Assembly (NCBI GenBank): GCA_902362365.1
Contig: CABIVQ010000024.1
Location: forward strand, 14,699-46,059
Direction of reading: 5' to 3'
Source of the DNA: Clostridiaceae bacterium
Lineage (GTDB): Bacteria; Bacillota; Clostridia; Peptostreptococcales; Peptostreptococcaceae
DNA: 31,361 nucleotides
Translations under genes and position numbers: made by a program
The notes under the pieces: generated by a model
Database searches by the model: none
The model's input: the letters and a program-made list of their open reading frames with translations, nothing else
What the model was told of the DNA's origin: nothing
Shown: positions 1 to 7,054 of the stretch, piece by piece
Layout: each line of letters starts with the position of its first letter
How positions within the stretch are numbered: the first letter of the stretch is position 1

Positions 1-33
1 ATATCCACATACTGTACATACAAATTTTTTCAT
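1..33 (-). CDS. Reverse rubrerythrin, N-terminal fragment (cut by window edge)
   Basis: The first 33 bases, read on the minus strand, encode [11 protein letters not shown]. These 11 residues are identical to the start of the complete reverse rubrerythrin just to the right (164-709). An AGGAGGAGA ribosome binding site lies immediately upstream of the ATG. The visible residues hold the first CxxC pair of a rubredoxin iron site. The rest of the gene lies beyond the left edge, so length and completeness cannot be judged. It is the downstream member of a tandem pair and has its own promoter (105-132). The call rests on exact N-terminal identity and on the conserved leader. Confidence 0.85.
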   Translation of the reverse strand, partial: MKKFVCTVCGY

Positions 34-104
34 AATTTTCTCTCCTCCTGATTTTTAATTTGATTTATATACTATCTTACATTATTTACTATTTTGTTAT
101 GGTA

Positions 105-132
105 TATATATACCCAATTACATATCACTCAA
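105..132 (-). promoter_or_regulatory. Promoter of the left-edge rubrerythrin
   Basis: On the minus strand there is a -35 box TTGAGT (127-132), a 16-bp spacer ending in GGGTA, and a -10 box TATATA (105-110). The gene 164-709 has the same arrangement at 797-824 (TTGAAT, 16 bp ending GGGTA, TATATT). Both leaders also carry the word AATGTAAGAT about 27 bp downstream of the -10 box. The repetition in two tandem paralogues supports the call. Confidence 0.6.
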
Positions 133-163
133 ACAATTTATATTAATTTAAACTAAATTAAGC

Positions 164-709
164 TTATTTACCAAAATGTCTTTCTAATAATCCTAAGAAT
201 GCTTTACCATGTCTAGCTTCGTCTTTACACATTTCATGAACTGTATCATGTATTGCATCTAATCCTAATTCTTTTGCTTTCTTAGCTAACTTTAATTTTC
301 CATCAGTTGCTCCGTACTCAGCTTCAACTCTTACTCTTAAGTTTTCTTTAGTATCAGCAACAACTACTTCTCCTAATAATTCTGCAAACTTAGCAGCATG
401 TTCTGCTTCTTCGAAAGCTATTCTCTTGTAAGCTTCTGCTACTTCTGGGTATCCTTCTCTATCTGCTTGTCTACTCATTGCTAAGTACATTCCTACTTCT
501 GTACATTCTCCAACGAAGTTTGCTCTTAATCCTTCTACTACTTCCTCATCTACACCTTGTGCTACACCTATTCTGTGCTCATCTGCCCACTTCATTTCTC
601 CTGACATTTCTTCAAACTTGTCAGCTCCTACTTTACATACTGGACATACCTCTGGTGCGCTTTCTCCTTCATGTATATATCCACATACTGTACATACGAA
701 TTTTTTCAT
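164..709 (-). CDS. Reverse rubrerythrin (rubredoxin + ferritin-like diiron protein)
   Basis: This 181-residue protein has the domain order of reverse rubrerythrins. An N-terminal rubredoxin-type Fe(SCys)4 site (CTVC at 6-9, CPVC at 22-25) precedes a ferritin-like four-helix domain (about 50-181). The ferritin domain carries diiron ligand motifs, seen as EEAEH near 100 and DEARH near 163. The family is known in clostridia as cytoplasmic NAD(P)H-linked peroxide and oxygen reductases that receive electrons through rubredoxin partners. The length is normal for the family. The ATG follows a clear AGGAGG site. It is the upstream member of a tandem pair; a third paralogue is at 5610-6161. In clostridia such genes are usually repressed by PerR, but I cannot show a convincing PerR box here. 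Confidence 0.93.
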   Translation of the reverse strand: MKKFVCTVCGYIHEGESAPEVCPVCKVGADKFEEMSGEMKWADEHRIGVAQGVDEEVVEGLRANFVGECTEVGMYLAMSRQADREGYPEVAEAYKRIAFEEAEHAAKFAELLGEVVVADTKENLRVRVEAEYGATDGKLKLAKKAKELGLDAIHDTVHEMCKDEARHGKAFLGLLERHFGK

Positions 710-758
710 AATTTCTTTCCTCCTGATTTAAATTTGATTTTTAATTATATATATTCCA

Positions 759-773
759 ATGTAAATCTTACAT
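759..773. promoter_or_regulatory. Palindrome ATGTAA-N3-TTACAT in rubrerythrin leader
   Basis: ATGTAAATCTTACAT is a perfect 6-3-6 inverted repeat. It starts about 24 bp downstream of the -10 box of the promoter for gene 164-709, so it would fall in the early transcribed leader. The tandem copy retains only one half (TTACAT at 77-82). It could be an operator for an oxidative-stress repressor. It does not match the Bacillus PerR 7-1-7 box at the inner positions. Confidence 0.4.
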
Positions 774-796
774 TTTTTCTTTTATATAAGATAGTA

Positions 797-824
797 AATA
801 TATACCCGTGACTATTATATTCAA
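797..824 (-). promoter_or_regulatory. Promoter of the complete tandem rubrerythrin
   Basis: The -35 box TTGAAT (819-824) and -10 box TATATT (797-802) are separated by 16 bp ending in GGGTA. The arrangement matches the promoter of the neighbouring copy at 105-132, so gene and promoter were probably duplicated together. Confidence 0.6.
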
Positions 825-1159
825 ACATCTTTTTTAATTTTTTAAAATAATTTTAAAATAAAATAAAAAATTGCTTCATATAGGAGATTTTTTAGTTAAA
901 TAAAAATATATTCCTAAAATGTTTATAAATTTATATATAAGAATAGTTTTTTTAATATAAGTAATACAGTATAAATATTAGTTTTGAAATACTAATTAAT
1001 TCAATAAATAAGTCACTTTATATTTATAGCAGTTAAAATAGTACCCTTAAACTCAAGCATGAATAAAATAGTAATTAGATAAATAATAGAACATAAATAT
1101 ACTAATTTTTTCTTAATCTATGTATTTATGTACATTTATTTAAATTTGGAGGATATATT

Positions 1160-2260
1160 ATGAAAAATAAAATTTCCAATATTCTGCATAGTCTTATATT
1201 TCATAACCGAAATAAAGCCCGTGTCAAAATAAAGTCTATTAAATCAAGACAGTTTCCTTTTGAAATTGAAATTGTTGCTGAAAAGTTATATGTACCTTGG
1301 GCAATAGATATAAGTAATGACGGTAAATTATATTTTACAGAACGTTCTGGCTCAATTAGAATTATTGAGAATAGCAAACTTAACCCAGAGCCACTTATCA
1401 CATTTAATTTTCCATTTATAAGTCAAGGTGAAGGTGGTCTAATGGGTATTGCACTAGATCCAAATTTTTTACAAAATCATTATATATATGTTATGCATAC
1501 CTATTCAAATAATAATAGAATCTATAATCGTGTTATAAGATTAGTTGAAAATAACAACAAGGCATCTATTGATCGTATACTTATGGATAACATTCCTGGA
1601 GGTCAATTTCACAATGGCGGAAGAATAAAGATAGGTCCAGATAAAAAACTTTATATAACAACAGGTGATGCCGAAAATCCTGCATTGGCGCAAAATATAA
1701 CAAGTACTGCTGGTAAAATACTACGAATAGAGCTAGATGGTAGTATCCCAAAAGATAATCCATTTGTTAACTCACCTGTTTATAGTTTAGGTCATCGAAA
1801 TCCCCAAGGATTAGCTTGGAATTCTCAAAATATACTATACTCTTCAGAGCATGGTCAATCCGCACATGATGAGATTAACATTATAACAGTTGGATTAAAT
1901 TACGGTTGGCCTCTTGTTCAAGGAAACGAAGACACTTCAGAAATTATAACTCAAAAGCCTCTAGCTCACAGCGGAGAGATTACATGGGCACCATCTGGTA
2001 TTACTTTTGTAAATCAAGGAGTATGGGAAGGAAAATTGCTTGTTGCTACTCTTCGTGGACAACAACTACTTGCTATATCGTTAAACGAAAAAGGCACAGC
2101 AGTAAAGGATATAACGTCATGGTTAGGTAATGAATATGGACGTCTTCGTGAAGTTATTCAATCCAAAGATGGCTCAATTTATATTACAACAAGTAATAAA
2201 GATGGTAGAGGAAACCCAGATATATCTGATGATAGAATTATACGCCTTATACCTAAATAA
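1160..2260 (+). CDS. PQQ-dependent sugar dehydrogenase family protein (six-bladed propeller)
   Basis: The 366-residue protein carries the hallmarks of the soluble glucose/sorbosone (aldose) dehydrogenase family: PWAID at 46-50, the FHNGGR segment with the candidate catalytic His151, GHRNPQG with Arg213, EHGQSAHDE at 230-238 and NYGWP at 247-251. Characterised members oxidise aldoses using PQQ and calcium. Members are normally exported, but no convincing signal peptide is seen: the first 30 residues are basic and polar. Clostridia do not generally make PQQ, so the substrate and cofactor here are uncertain. Eleven of 18 arginines use CGN codons, unlike neighbours that use AGA, which suggests horizontal acquisition. 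A GGAGG site precedes the ATG and a terminator follows at 2266-2295, so it looks monocistronic. Confidence 0.82.
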   Translation: MKNKISNILHSLIFHNRNKARVKIKSIKSRQFPFEIEIVAEKLYVPWAIDISNDGKLYFTERSGSIRIIENSKLNPEPLITFNFPFISQGEGGLMGIALDPNFLQNHYIYVMHTYSNNNRIYNRVIRLVENNNKASIDRILMDNIPGGQFHNGGRIKIGPDKKLYITTGDAENPALAQNITSTAGKILRIELDGSIPKDNPFVNSPVYSLGHRNPQGLAWNSQNILYSSEHGQSAHDEINIITVGLNYGWPLVQGNEDTSEIITQKPLAHSGEITWAPSGITFVNQGVWEGKLLVATLRGQQLLAISLNEKGTAVKDITSWLGNEYGRLREVIQSKDGSIYITTSNKDGRGNPDISDDRIIRLIPK

Positions 2261-2265
2261 AAATT

Positions 2266-2295
2266 AACCTTTGTGCAATTTGTACAAAGGTTTTT
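2266..2295 (+). terminator. Intrinsic terminator after the sugar dehydrogenase
   Basis: AACCTTTGT (2266-2274) pairs perfectly with ACAAAGGTT (2284-2292) around a 9-base loop. A run of T follows. It starts 6 bp after the stop codon. Confidence 0.85.
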
Positions 2296-2309
2296 AGTTA
2301 TGATACACA

Positions 2310-2338
2310 TTGTTAAGAAAACATTTTCAGAGTATCAT
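2310..2338 (+). promoter_or_regulatory. Putative promoter of the MsmK-type ATPase
   Basis: TTGTTA (2310-2315), a 17-bp spacer and TATCAT (2333-2338) make a plausible housekeeping promoter about 40 bp upstream of the start codon. The -10 box lies inside the right arm of an inverted repeat (ATGATAC at 2300-2306, GTATCAT at 2332-2338), which could be a regulator site. Confidence 0.45.
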
Positions 2339-2379
2339 TTAATCATAGTAAATAATGAATTTATCAGGGGGAATAAAAA

Positions 2380-3489
2380 ATGTCTAACGTAACATTAACA
2401 AATATTTGTAAGTCTTACAGTAATGGTTTTAATGCTGTTAAGAATGTAAACATTGATATACAAGATAAGGAGTTCGTAGTTTTAGTAGGTCCATCTGGAT
2501 GCGGTAAATCTACTACATTAAGAATGATAGCTGGCCTTGAAGAGATTTCTTCAGGAGAATTACATATCGGGGATAGATTAGTTAATGATGTAGATCCAAA
2601 AGATAGAGATATAGCTATGGTTTTCCAAAACTATGCTTTATATCCTCATTTATCAGTTTATGATAATATGGCATTTGCTTTAAAACTTAGAAAAATGCCT
2701 AAAGATGAAATAGATAAAAAAGTAAAAGAAGCTGCTAAAATACTAGACTTAGAAAAAGTTTTAGATAGAAAACCTAAAGCTTTATCTGGTGGACAAAGAC
2801 AAAGGGTTGCTCTTGGTCGTGCTATAGTAAGAAATCCTCAAGTTTTCTTAATGGATGAACCTTTAAGTAACTTAGATGCAAAACTTAGAACATCAATGAG
2901 AACTGAAATAAGTAAATTACATAAATCTCTTGGAACTACATTCATATATGTAACACATGACCAAGTAGAAGCTATGACTATGGCTGATAGAATAGTTGTT
3001 ATGAAAGATGGTATAGTTCAACAAATAGCTACTCCACAAGAAATTTATGATCATCCAGCTAATATATTCGTTGCAGGATTTATTGGTGCTCCTCAAATGA
3101 ACTTCATCAATGTAAAAATAGAAGAAAAAAATGGGGAAATATATGCATTTAATGAGCAAATAAACATACATTTAAGCAAAGGTAAGTGCCAACCACTTGT
3201 AAAAAACGGATATGTTGGAAAAGAAGTTGTTCTTGGTATAAGACCCGAAGATATACATATAGAAGATTTATTCATTGATAATAGTTTAGATACTACTTTT
3301 GAAGCTGAAGTGGAAATAAGTGAATTAATGGGTGCTGAAATTTATGCTTACTTAAAATTAGGAGATTCAACTGTAACTGCTAGATTTGATGGTAGATATA
3401 GAGTTAAATATGGCGATAAGATAAAACTTGCTATGGATAAAGAGCATTTACATATATTTGATAAAGAAACTGAATTAACAATAATATAG
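2380..3489 (+). CDS. Carbohydrate ABC transporter ATPase, MsmK/UgpC/MalK type (orphan)
   Basis: The 369-residue protein is a CUT1-type sugar-transport ATPase. It shows Walker A GPSGCGKST (37-45), Q-loop Q83, signature LSGGQ (135-139), Walker B ending MDEP (158-161) and switch His193. A C-terminal regulatory domain of the MalK/TOBE type spans about 240-369. It would act on the cytoplasmic face and power import of oligosaccharides or glycerol-phosphate-type substrates. No binding protein or permease gene is nearby and a terminator follows directly. This matches the shared, multitask ATPases of Firmicutes (MsmX in Bacillus, MsmK in streptococci) that serve several importers encoded elsewhere; that role is inferred. 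The start follows a GGGGG-type ribosome binding site. Arginine codons are nearly all AGA. Confidence 0.93.
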   Translation: MSNVTLTNICKSYSNGFNAVKNVNIDIQDKEFVVLVGPSGCGKSTTLRMIAGLEEISSGELHIGDRLVNDVDPKDRDIAMVFQNYALYPHLSVYDNMAFALKLRKMPKDEIDKKVKEAAKILDLEKVLDRKPKALSGGQRQRVALGRAIVRNPQVFLMDEPLSNLDAKLRTSMRTEISKLHKSLGTTFIYVTHDQVEAMTMADRIVVMKDGIVQQIATPQEIYDHPANIFVAGFIGAPQMNFINVKIEEKNGEIYAFNEQINIHLSKGKCQPLVKNGYVGKEVVLGIRPEDIHIEDLFIDNSLDTTFEAEVEISELMGAEIYAYLKLGDSTVTARFDGRYRVKYGDKIKLAMDKEHLHIFDKETELTII

Positions 3490-3530
3490 TATATATTAGA
3501 TAAAATATAAGTATTAGTTTATATATATTA

Positions 3531-3558
3531 AAGTAAGGTAAATTTACCTTACTTTTTT
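3531..3558 (+). terminator. Intrinsic terminator after the sugar ATPase
   Basis: A perfect self-complementary stretch (3531-3554, half-arm AAGTAAGGTAAA) is followed by a T run. It lies 41 bp after the stop codon. Confidence 0.85.
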
Positions 3559-3563
3559 ATTTT

Positions 3564-3596
3564 TTGACATATTGTCACATTTTTCTACATATTCTA
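3564..3596 (+). promoter_or_regulatory. Promoter of the cysteine-rich gene; possible sporulation sigma site
   Basis: A perfect TTGACA (3564-3569) lies 18 bp upstream of CATATT (3588-3593). The same place reads CATATTCTA (3588-3596), which fits the CATANNNTA -10 pattern of the mother-cell sigma factor SigK. The -35 AC spacing for SigK is not ideal. Either reading puts the transcription start close to 3600. Confidence 0.4.
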
Positions 3597-3600
3597 TATA

Positions 3601-3636
3601 TTATAGTATAGACTAAAATATTAGTCTATACTATAA
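3601..3636. repeat. 16-bp perfect inverted repeat at the start of the cysteine-rich gene's leader
   Basis: The arm TTATAGTATAGACTAA (3601-3616) is exactly complementary to 3621-3636, with a 4-base spacer AATA. It lies between the -10 box and the ribosome binding site (AGGAGC, 3641-3646). The messenger would therefore begin with a long stem-loop. It could stabilise the transcript 5' end or serve as a repressor operator. Confidence 0.75.
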
Positions 3637-3655
3637 ATTTAGGAGCAAATTAGTT

Positions 3656-4447
3656 ATGAAGTATAATGATTTTGATGATTATAAATATAATGGTAGACCT
3701 ATGAAAAAACCTTGCTGTAAACCTTTGGAAGATCCTTGCAATGATAAATGCGACAAACCTTGGGATAAAGACTGCGACAAACATGATAAAGATAAGAAAG
3801 AAGATTCTTGCTGTAATTGCGATATGAGAGATGCTTTAAAACTATTATTTGATCCATCAGTAAAAAATGATGTTGACTTTGATGAATTTGCATTTATTGG
3901 TAAAAACTTCATCGTTGGAGCTTTTATTGATGAAGAACCTAATGCAGATGAGGATAATATTAATATCGACGATGCCAAATTCCAAGCTAGACTTGTATCT
4001 GTAGATAATTGTAGTTGTGATTTAATAAGAATTGAAAGTGATTCGGTATATTATCCTGTTCCTGAAGAAAAAAATGAACAAAAGGAAGTTACTTTTAATA
4101 TATCAGTTGCGTATGCATCTTTATGTGATTTAGATGCTATTGCATTTAATATTGACAATGGAAATAATTTCATTAGAGATTTTGTTAAATTACTTGATAA
4201 AAAACATCAATGTAATGATAGAAAATGTAATGAATGCGAATGTAAATGTAATAAAGGCATCTTAAAGAACCTTTTCAATCCTTTTAGCTCTAATACTCAA
4301 GTTAACTTAACTGCTGGTTCATTAGCTTTATGTGATGCTAAAGTATTAGGTAGATTAGGAAATATTTTAGTCCTTAGCAAATCCGACAAAGATAGAATAT
4401 ACTTTGTTTGTATAAATTCTATAGGATTTTTCGGACCAGCTTTATAA
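3656..4447 (+). CDS. Cysteine-rich protein, possible spore coat/exosporium component
   Basis: The protein has 263 residues. The first ~60 are hydrophilic and rich in Cys, Lys and Asp, with clusters CC (20-21), CNDKC and CCNC. A folded-looking region then begins DALKLLFDP. Near residue 195 a second Cys cluster (CNECECKC) is again followed by a similar segment, ILKNLFNPF, so the protein looks like two related units, each introduced by cysteines. There is no signal peptide or membrane helix. High cysteine, no export signal, and a promoter that could be read by a sporulation sigma factor fit a cross-linked coat protein. I do not recognise a named family, so the function is inference. The gene is monocistronic, bounded by terminators at 3531-3558 and 4576-4630. 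Confidence 0.6.
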   Translation: MKYNDFDDYKYNGRPMKKPCCKPLEDPCNDKCDKPWDKDCDKHDKDKKEDSCCNCDMRDALKLLFDPSVKNDVDFDEFAFIGKNFIVGAFIDEEPNADEDNINIDDAKFQARLVSVDNCSCDLIRIESDSVYYPVPEEKNEQKEVTFNISVAYASLCDLDAIAFNIDNGNNFIRDFVKLLDKKHQCNDRKCNECECKCNKGILKNLFNPFSSNTQVNLTAGSLALCDAKVLGRLGNILVLSKSDKDRIYFVCINSIGFFGPAL

Positions 4448-4575
4448 TATTCTACTAGTCAATAAATAACAAAAACTTATATAAAATGTAAACAAATAGC
4501 ACAATATAATTTCAGTTAATAAGAACGTATTAATTGAAATTAATCAACATTTAAAAGTTTTATCTTATCTTTCAG

Positions 4576-4630
4576 ATAATATCAAAATACCCTATAGATG
4601 ATCTGTATCTATAGGGTATTTTGATATTAT
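4576..4630 (+). terminator. Very long perfect hairpin, terminator of the cysteine-rich gene
   Basis: Positions 4576-4599 are perfectly complementary to 4607-4630, giving 24 base pairs around a 7-base loop (4600-4606). The core of the arm is ACCCTATAGAT. It lies about 130 bp past the stop codon. There is no long T run beyond the stem, although TATTTT lies within the right arm. It is much longer than the other terminators here. Confidence 0.6.
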
Positions 4631-4737
4631 TTTATAAATCTATTTTAATCAAAAGCTATAGTATTTTATTAGTAATTAATGATATATTTAACTAAGGGAC
4701 ATAATTTTATTTTATATTTTCAGGGGGGATATTCATC

Positions 4738-5505
4738 ATGATAAATCTTGCGAGTTTTATAGAAAAACAAACTAATAAGAAAGTAAATATATTTGAATAT
4801 AAAAACCAAGAGTTAAAAGATAATCAAGAATTAATTACGTTTAACAATTCATTATATATAATTGAAATGGAAAATGAAAACCTTTCATTAAATATGAATA
4901 GTTATTTTTATCTAGTATATCAGCAAAACTTAGATTTTAATACTCTAAAAGATATATTATACAATTTATATGAAGATATAGATATTGTAAAGTACAAAAA
5001 TCATTTATTAATAAATTCAAAAACAAAGCTAGGTATTGATATTGATACTACTGAAATAATAGAAGCTGAGTCTTACTCCAATACTTATATTTTTGATTTA
5101 GATAAGGTAGATAATTATGAAATTTTAGATTTAAAAGTTGAGTTATTTAATAAATTATTACCTGCCATCTTAAAAAACAATACTTCAAATAAATTTATAA
5201 CTACGAAGGATTTAATATTATATATAAATATATACATATCTTCTAAAGATAAATCCATTTGTAAATTAATTGATTTTAATAAAATAAATACTATTGATGA
5301 AAATTTATTATACACAGGGATCAATTTCATTGAAAATAATTTAAATATCTCAAAAACATCTTCATCTTTATTTTTACATAGAAATACCTTAATTTATAGG
5401 TTGGAGAAAATAAAGGAATTATTAGACTTAGATTTAAAAGACTTTAAAGATGCTATGGTATTCTATCTTAGTATTAATGCTTATTTTATATCTAAGAATA
5501 TTTAA
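4738..5505 (+). CDS. PucR/CdaR-type transcriptional regulator
   Basis: This 255-residue protein ends in a PucR-type helix-turn-helix (about 199-255). That region contains the characteristic LFLHRNTLIYRLEKI segment followed by a short helix and LDLDLKD. In characterised relatives (PucR, CdaR) this domain binds DNA, while the N-terminal part senses a metabolite. Here the N-terminal ~195 residues match no sensor domain I recognise, and no membrane segment is present. The start codon follows an unusual GGGGGG ribosome binding site 9 bases upstream. Its targets cannot be told; it converges on a rubrerythrin gene and is flanked by terminators, so it appears monocistronic. Confidence 0.82.
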   Translation: MINLASFIEKQTNKKVNIFEYKNQELKDNQELITFNNSLYIIEMENENLSLNMNSYFYLVYQQNLDFNTLKDILYNLYEDIDIVKYKNHLLINSKTKLGIDIDTTEIIEAESYSNTYIFDLDKVDNYEILDLKVELFNKLLPAILKNNTSNKFITTKDLILYINIYISSKDKSICKLIDFNKINTIDENLLYTGINFIENNLNISKTSSSLFLHRNTLIYRLEKIKELLDLDLKDFKDAMVFYLSINAYFISKNI

Positions 5506-5525
5506 AAACATATAAATCAAATAAA

Positions 5526-5590
5526 AGTATCTTTGTATAAGTAACTTGAAATTTTTTCATTTCAAATTACTTATACTTAGATACTATTTT
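5526..5590. terminator. Bidirectional terminator between convergent genes
   Basis: AGTATCT (5526-5532) pairs with AGATACT (5579-5585). Inside, GTATAAGTAA pairs with TTACTTATAC and TTGAAA with TTTCAA around a short loop. T runs follow on the plus strand. It serves the PucR-type gene and probably also the minus-strand rubrerythrin. Confidence 0.8.
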
Positions 5591-5609
5591 TTATTTTTAA
5601 TTATACAGT

Positions 5610-6161
5610 TTATTTTTTATGCTTAAAATATCTATTTAATAATCCAAGGAAGGCTCTTCCATGTCTAGCTTCATCTTTACACATTTCGTGTACAGAATCA
5701 TGTATAGCATCTAATCCTTGTTCTTTAGCTAACTTAGCAAGTTTTAATTTTCCTTCAGCTGCACCATATTCTGCTTCTACTCTTGCCTTTAAATTGTTTT
5801 CAGTACTTGCTTCTACTACTTCACCTAACATTTCTGCAAATCTACTTGCATGATCAGCTTCTTCATAAGCTATTCTAGCATAAGCTTCTGCAACTTCTGG
5901 ATATCCTTCTCTATCTGCTTGTCTAGACATAGCTAAGTACATTCCTACTTCTGTACATTCACCCATAAAATTGGCTCTTAATCCTTCTAGTATTTCATCA
6001 TCTAGACCTTGACCTATACCAATTCTATGCTCATCAGCCCATTTTAGTTCACCCTTCAATTCTTCAAACTTTTCAGGACCAACATTACATACTGGACATT
6101 TTGTAGGTGGTGCATCACCTTCATAAATATAACCGCATACAGTACAAACCCATTTTTTCAT
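5610..6161 (-). CDS. Reverse rubrerythrin, third paralogue
   Basis: The 183-residue protein has the same design as the pair at the left edge. A rubredoxin site (CTVC at 6-9, CPVC at 22-25) precedes a ferritin-like domain with EEADH and DEARH motifs supplying diiron ligands. It is close to the 164-709 protein along its whole length but differs in detail (for example [12 protein letters not shown] against [12 protein letters not shown]). It should reduce hydrogen peroxide or oxygen in the cytoplasm using electrons from NAD(P)H through rubredoxin-type partners. The ATG follows AAGGAGG. The promoter seen before the tandem copies is not conserved here, so it may be regulated differently. It is divergent from mntP, 229 bp away. 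Confidence 0.93.
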   Translation of the reverse strand: MKKWVCTVCGYIYEGDAPPTKCPVCNVGPEKFEELKGELKWADEHRIGIGQGLDDEILEGLRANFMGECTEVGMYLAMSRQADREGYPEVAEAYARIAYEEADHASRFAEMLGEVVEASTENNLKARVEAEYGAAEGKLKLAKLAKEQGLDAIHDSVHEMCKDEARHGRAFLGLLNRYFKHKK

Positions 6162-6390
6162 TTTACTTCCTCCTTAAAACATTTTGATTCTTATGTATTT
6201 TTTATTAAGTTCAAAAATTTAATTTAATTAATAATAATCAAATAAAAAAAATCATATTTATATTATTACTATTAGCTTTACAATTTATACTAAAGTGATT
6301 TTTATGTTTATTTTTATAGCATGAATATTTTTAACTTTTTATTTAGGCTATGTACATGTAAAGTCGTATTTTATAAAGGAGGAATCAGAT

Positions 6391-6969
6391 TTGAGCTTTA
6401 TTAGTATATTTCTTATGTCCTTTGCACTTGCTATGGACGCTTTTGCAGTTTCTGTAACCAAGGGCATGACACTGAGAAAAATAAATTTTTCAGCTGCATC
6501 AAAGATAGCTCTATTTTTTGGGATATTTCAAGGCATTATGCCTTTAATTGGTTGGTTTATAGGTATTCGATTTGAATCATATATAAAAACAGTAGATCAT
6601 TGGATTGCTTTATTACTACTTGGATTTATCGGAATAAAGATGATTCTTGAAGCTAAAAATGATGATTCTTTAGATAATATTTCACCTGATAAATTAGAAA
6701 TAAAAGAACTTATTGTATTATCTATTGCAACTAGTATTGATGCTTTAGCTGTTGGTGTTAGTTTTGCATTTTTAAATGAACCTATATTTTCAATAATCTC
6801 AACAATAGCAATAGTTACCTTTATATTATGCTTTTTGGGAGTTTTATTAGGTAAATCTATAGGCTCTTTATTTAAAAACTACGCTCAGATAATAGGAGGT
6901 ATTATATTAATACTTATGGGATTTAACATTTTGAACAGTCATACAGGGATTATTGCAACCTTTTTTTAA
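6391..6969 (+). CDS. mntP: Manganese efflux pump MntP
   Basis: The 192-residue, six-helix membrane protein has the two-fold repeated layout of the MntP (DUF204) family. Each half carries a helix with a conserved aspartate: Asp16 in ALAMDAFAVS and Asp117 in ATSIDALAVGVSF. MntP exports Mn2+ and protects against manganese excess. The start is TTG, set by AAAGGAGG seven bases upstream; no in-frame ATG is better placed. No yybP-ykoY manganese riboswitch, often found before mntP, is recognisable in the 229-bp upstream gap. Its neighbour, the reverse rubrerythrin, is transcribed divergently; both act in metal or oxidative homeostasis, but a functional link is inferred. Confidence 0.92.
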   Translation: MSFISIFLMSFALAMDAFAVSVTKGMTLRKINFSAASKIALFFGIFQGIMPLIGWFIGIRFESYIKTVDHWIALLLLGFIGIKMILEAKNDDSLDNISPDKLEIKELIVLSIATSIDALAVGVSFAFLNEPIFSIISTIAIVTFILCFLGVLLGKSIGSLFKNYAQIIGGIILILMGFNILNSHTGIIATFF

Positions 6970-6990
6970 TCTTTTACATATAAACAATAA

Positions 6991-7036
6991 AAATAGATTA
7001 AGATCTTATTTTTAAGATTTTAATCTATTTTTTTAT
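6991..7036. terminator. Bidirectional terminator after mntP
   Basis: AAATAGATTA (6991-7000) pairs with TAATCTATTT (7021-7030), and ATCTTA (7003-7008) with TAAGAT (7013-7018). A T run follows on the plus strand. The complementary strand also ends in TTTTT, so it can serve the small minus-strand gene at 7055-7162. Confidence 0.8.
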
Positions 7037-7054
7037 TAACTATTTATATACTTT

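Larger units (their letters stand above)
710..1159. other. Divergent intergenic region, no gene seen
   Basis: This 450-bp, very AT-rich gap separates the minus-strand rubrerythrin from the plus-strand sugar dehydrogenase homologue. It holds the rubrerythrin promoter and leader palindrome. A small inverted repeat (ATTAGT at 977-982, ACTAAT at 991-996) is also present. A GGAGG site lies just before 1160. No open frame with a ribosome binding site and no structured RNA is recognised in the rest. Confidence 0.5.

Noticed and set aside
759..773. Classical PerR box in the rubrerythrin leader
   Set aside because: The palindrome is 6-3-6 with inner bases that do not fit the 7-1-7 TTATAAT-N-ATTATAA pattern; it is kept only as an unassigned operator.
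3679..3978. Open frame on the minus strand inside the cysteine-rich gene
   Set aside because: It is an antisense shadow of the plus-strand gene: serine-rich, low complexity and without a ribosome binding site.
6162..6390. yybP-ykoY manganese riboswitch before mntP
   Set aside because: I could not find the conserved GGGGAGUA-type core or a matching fold; the region is mostly A/T runs.
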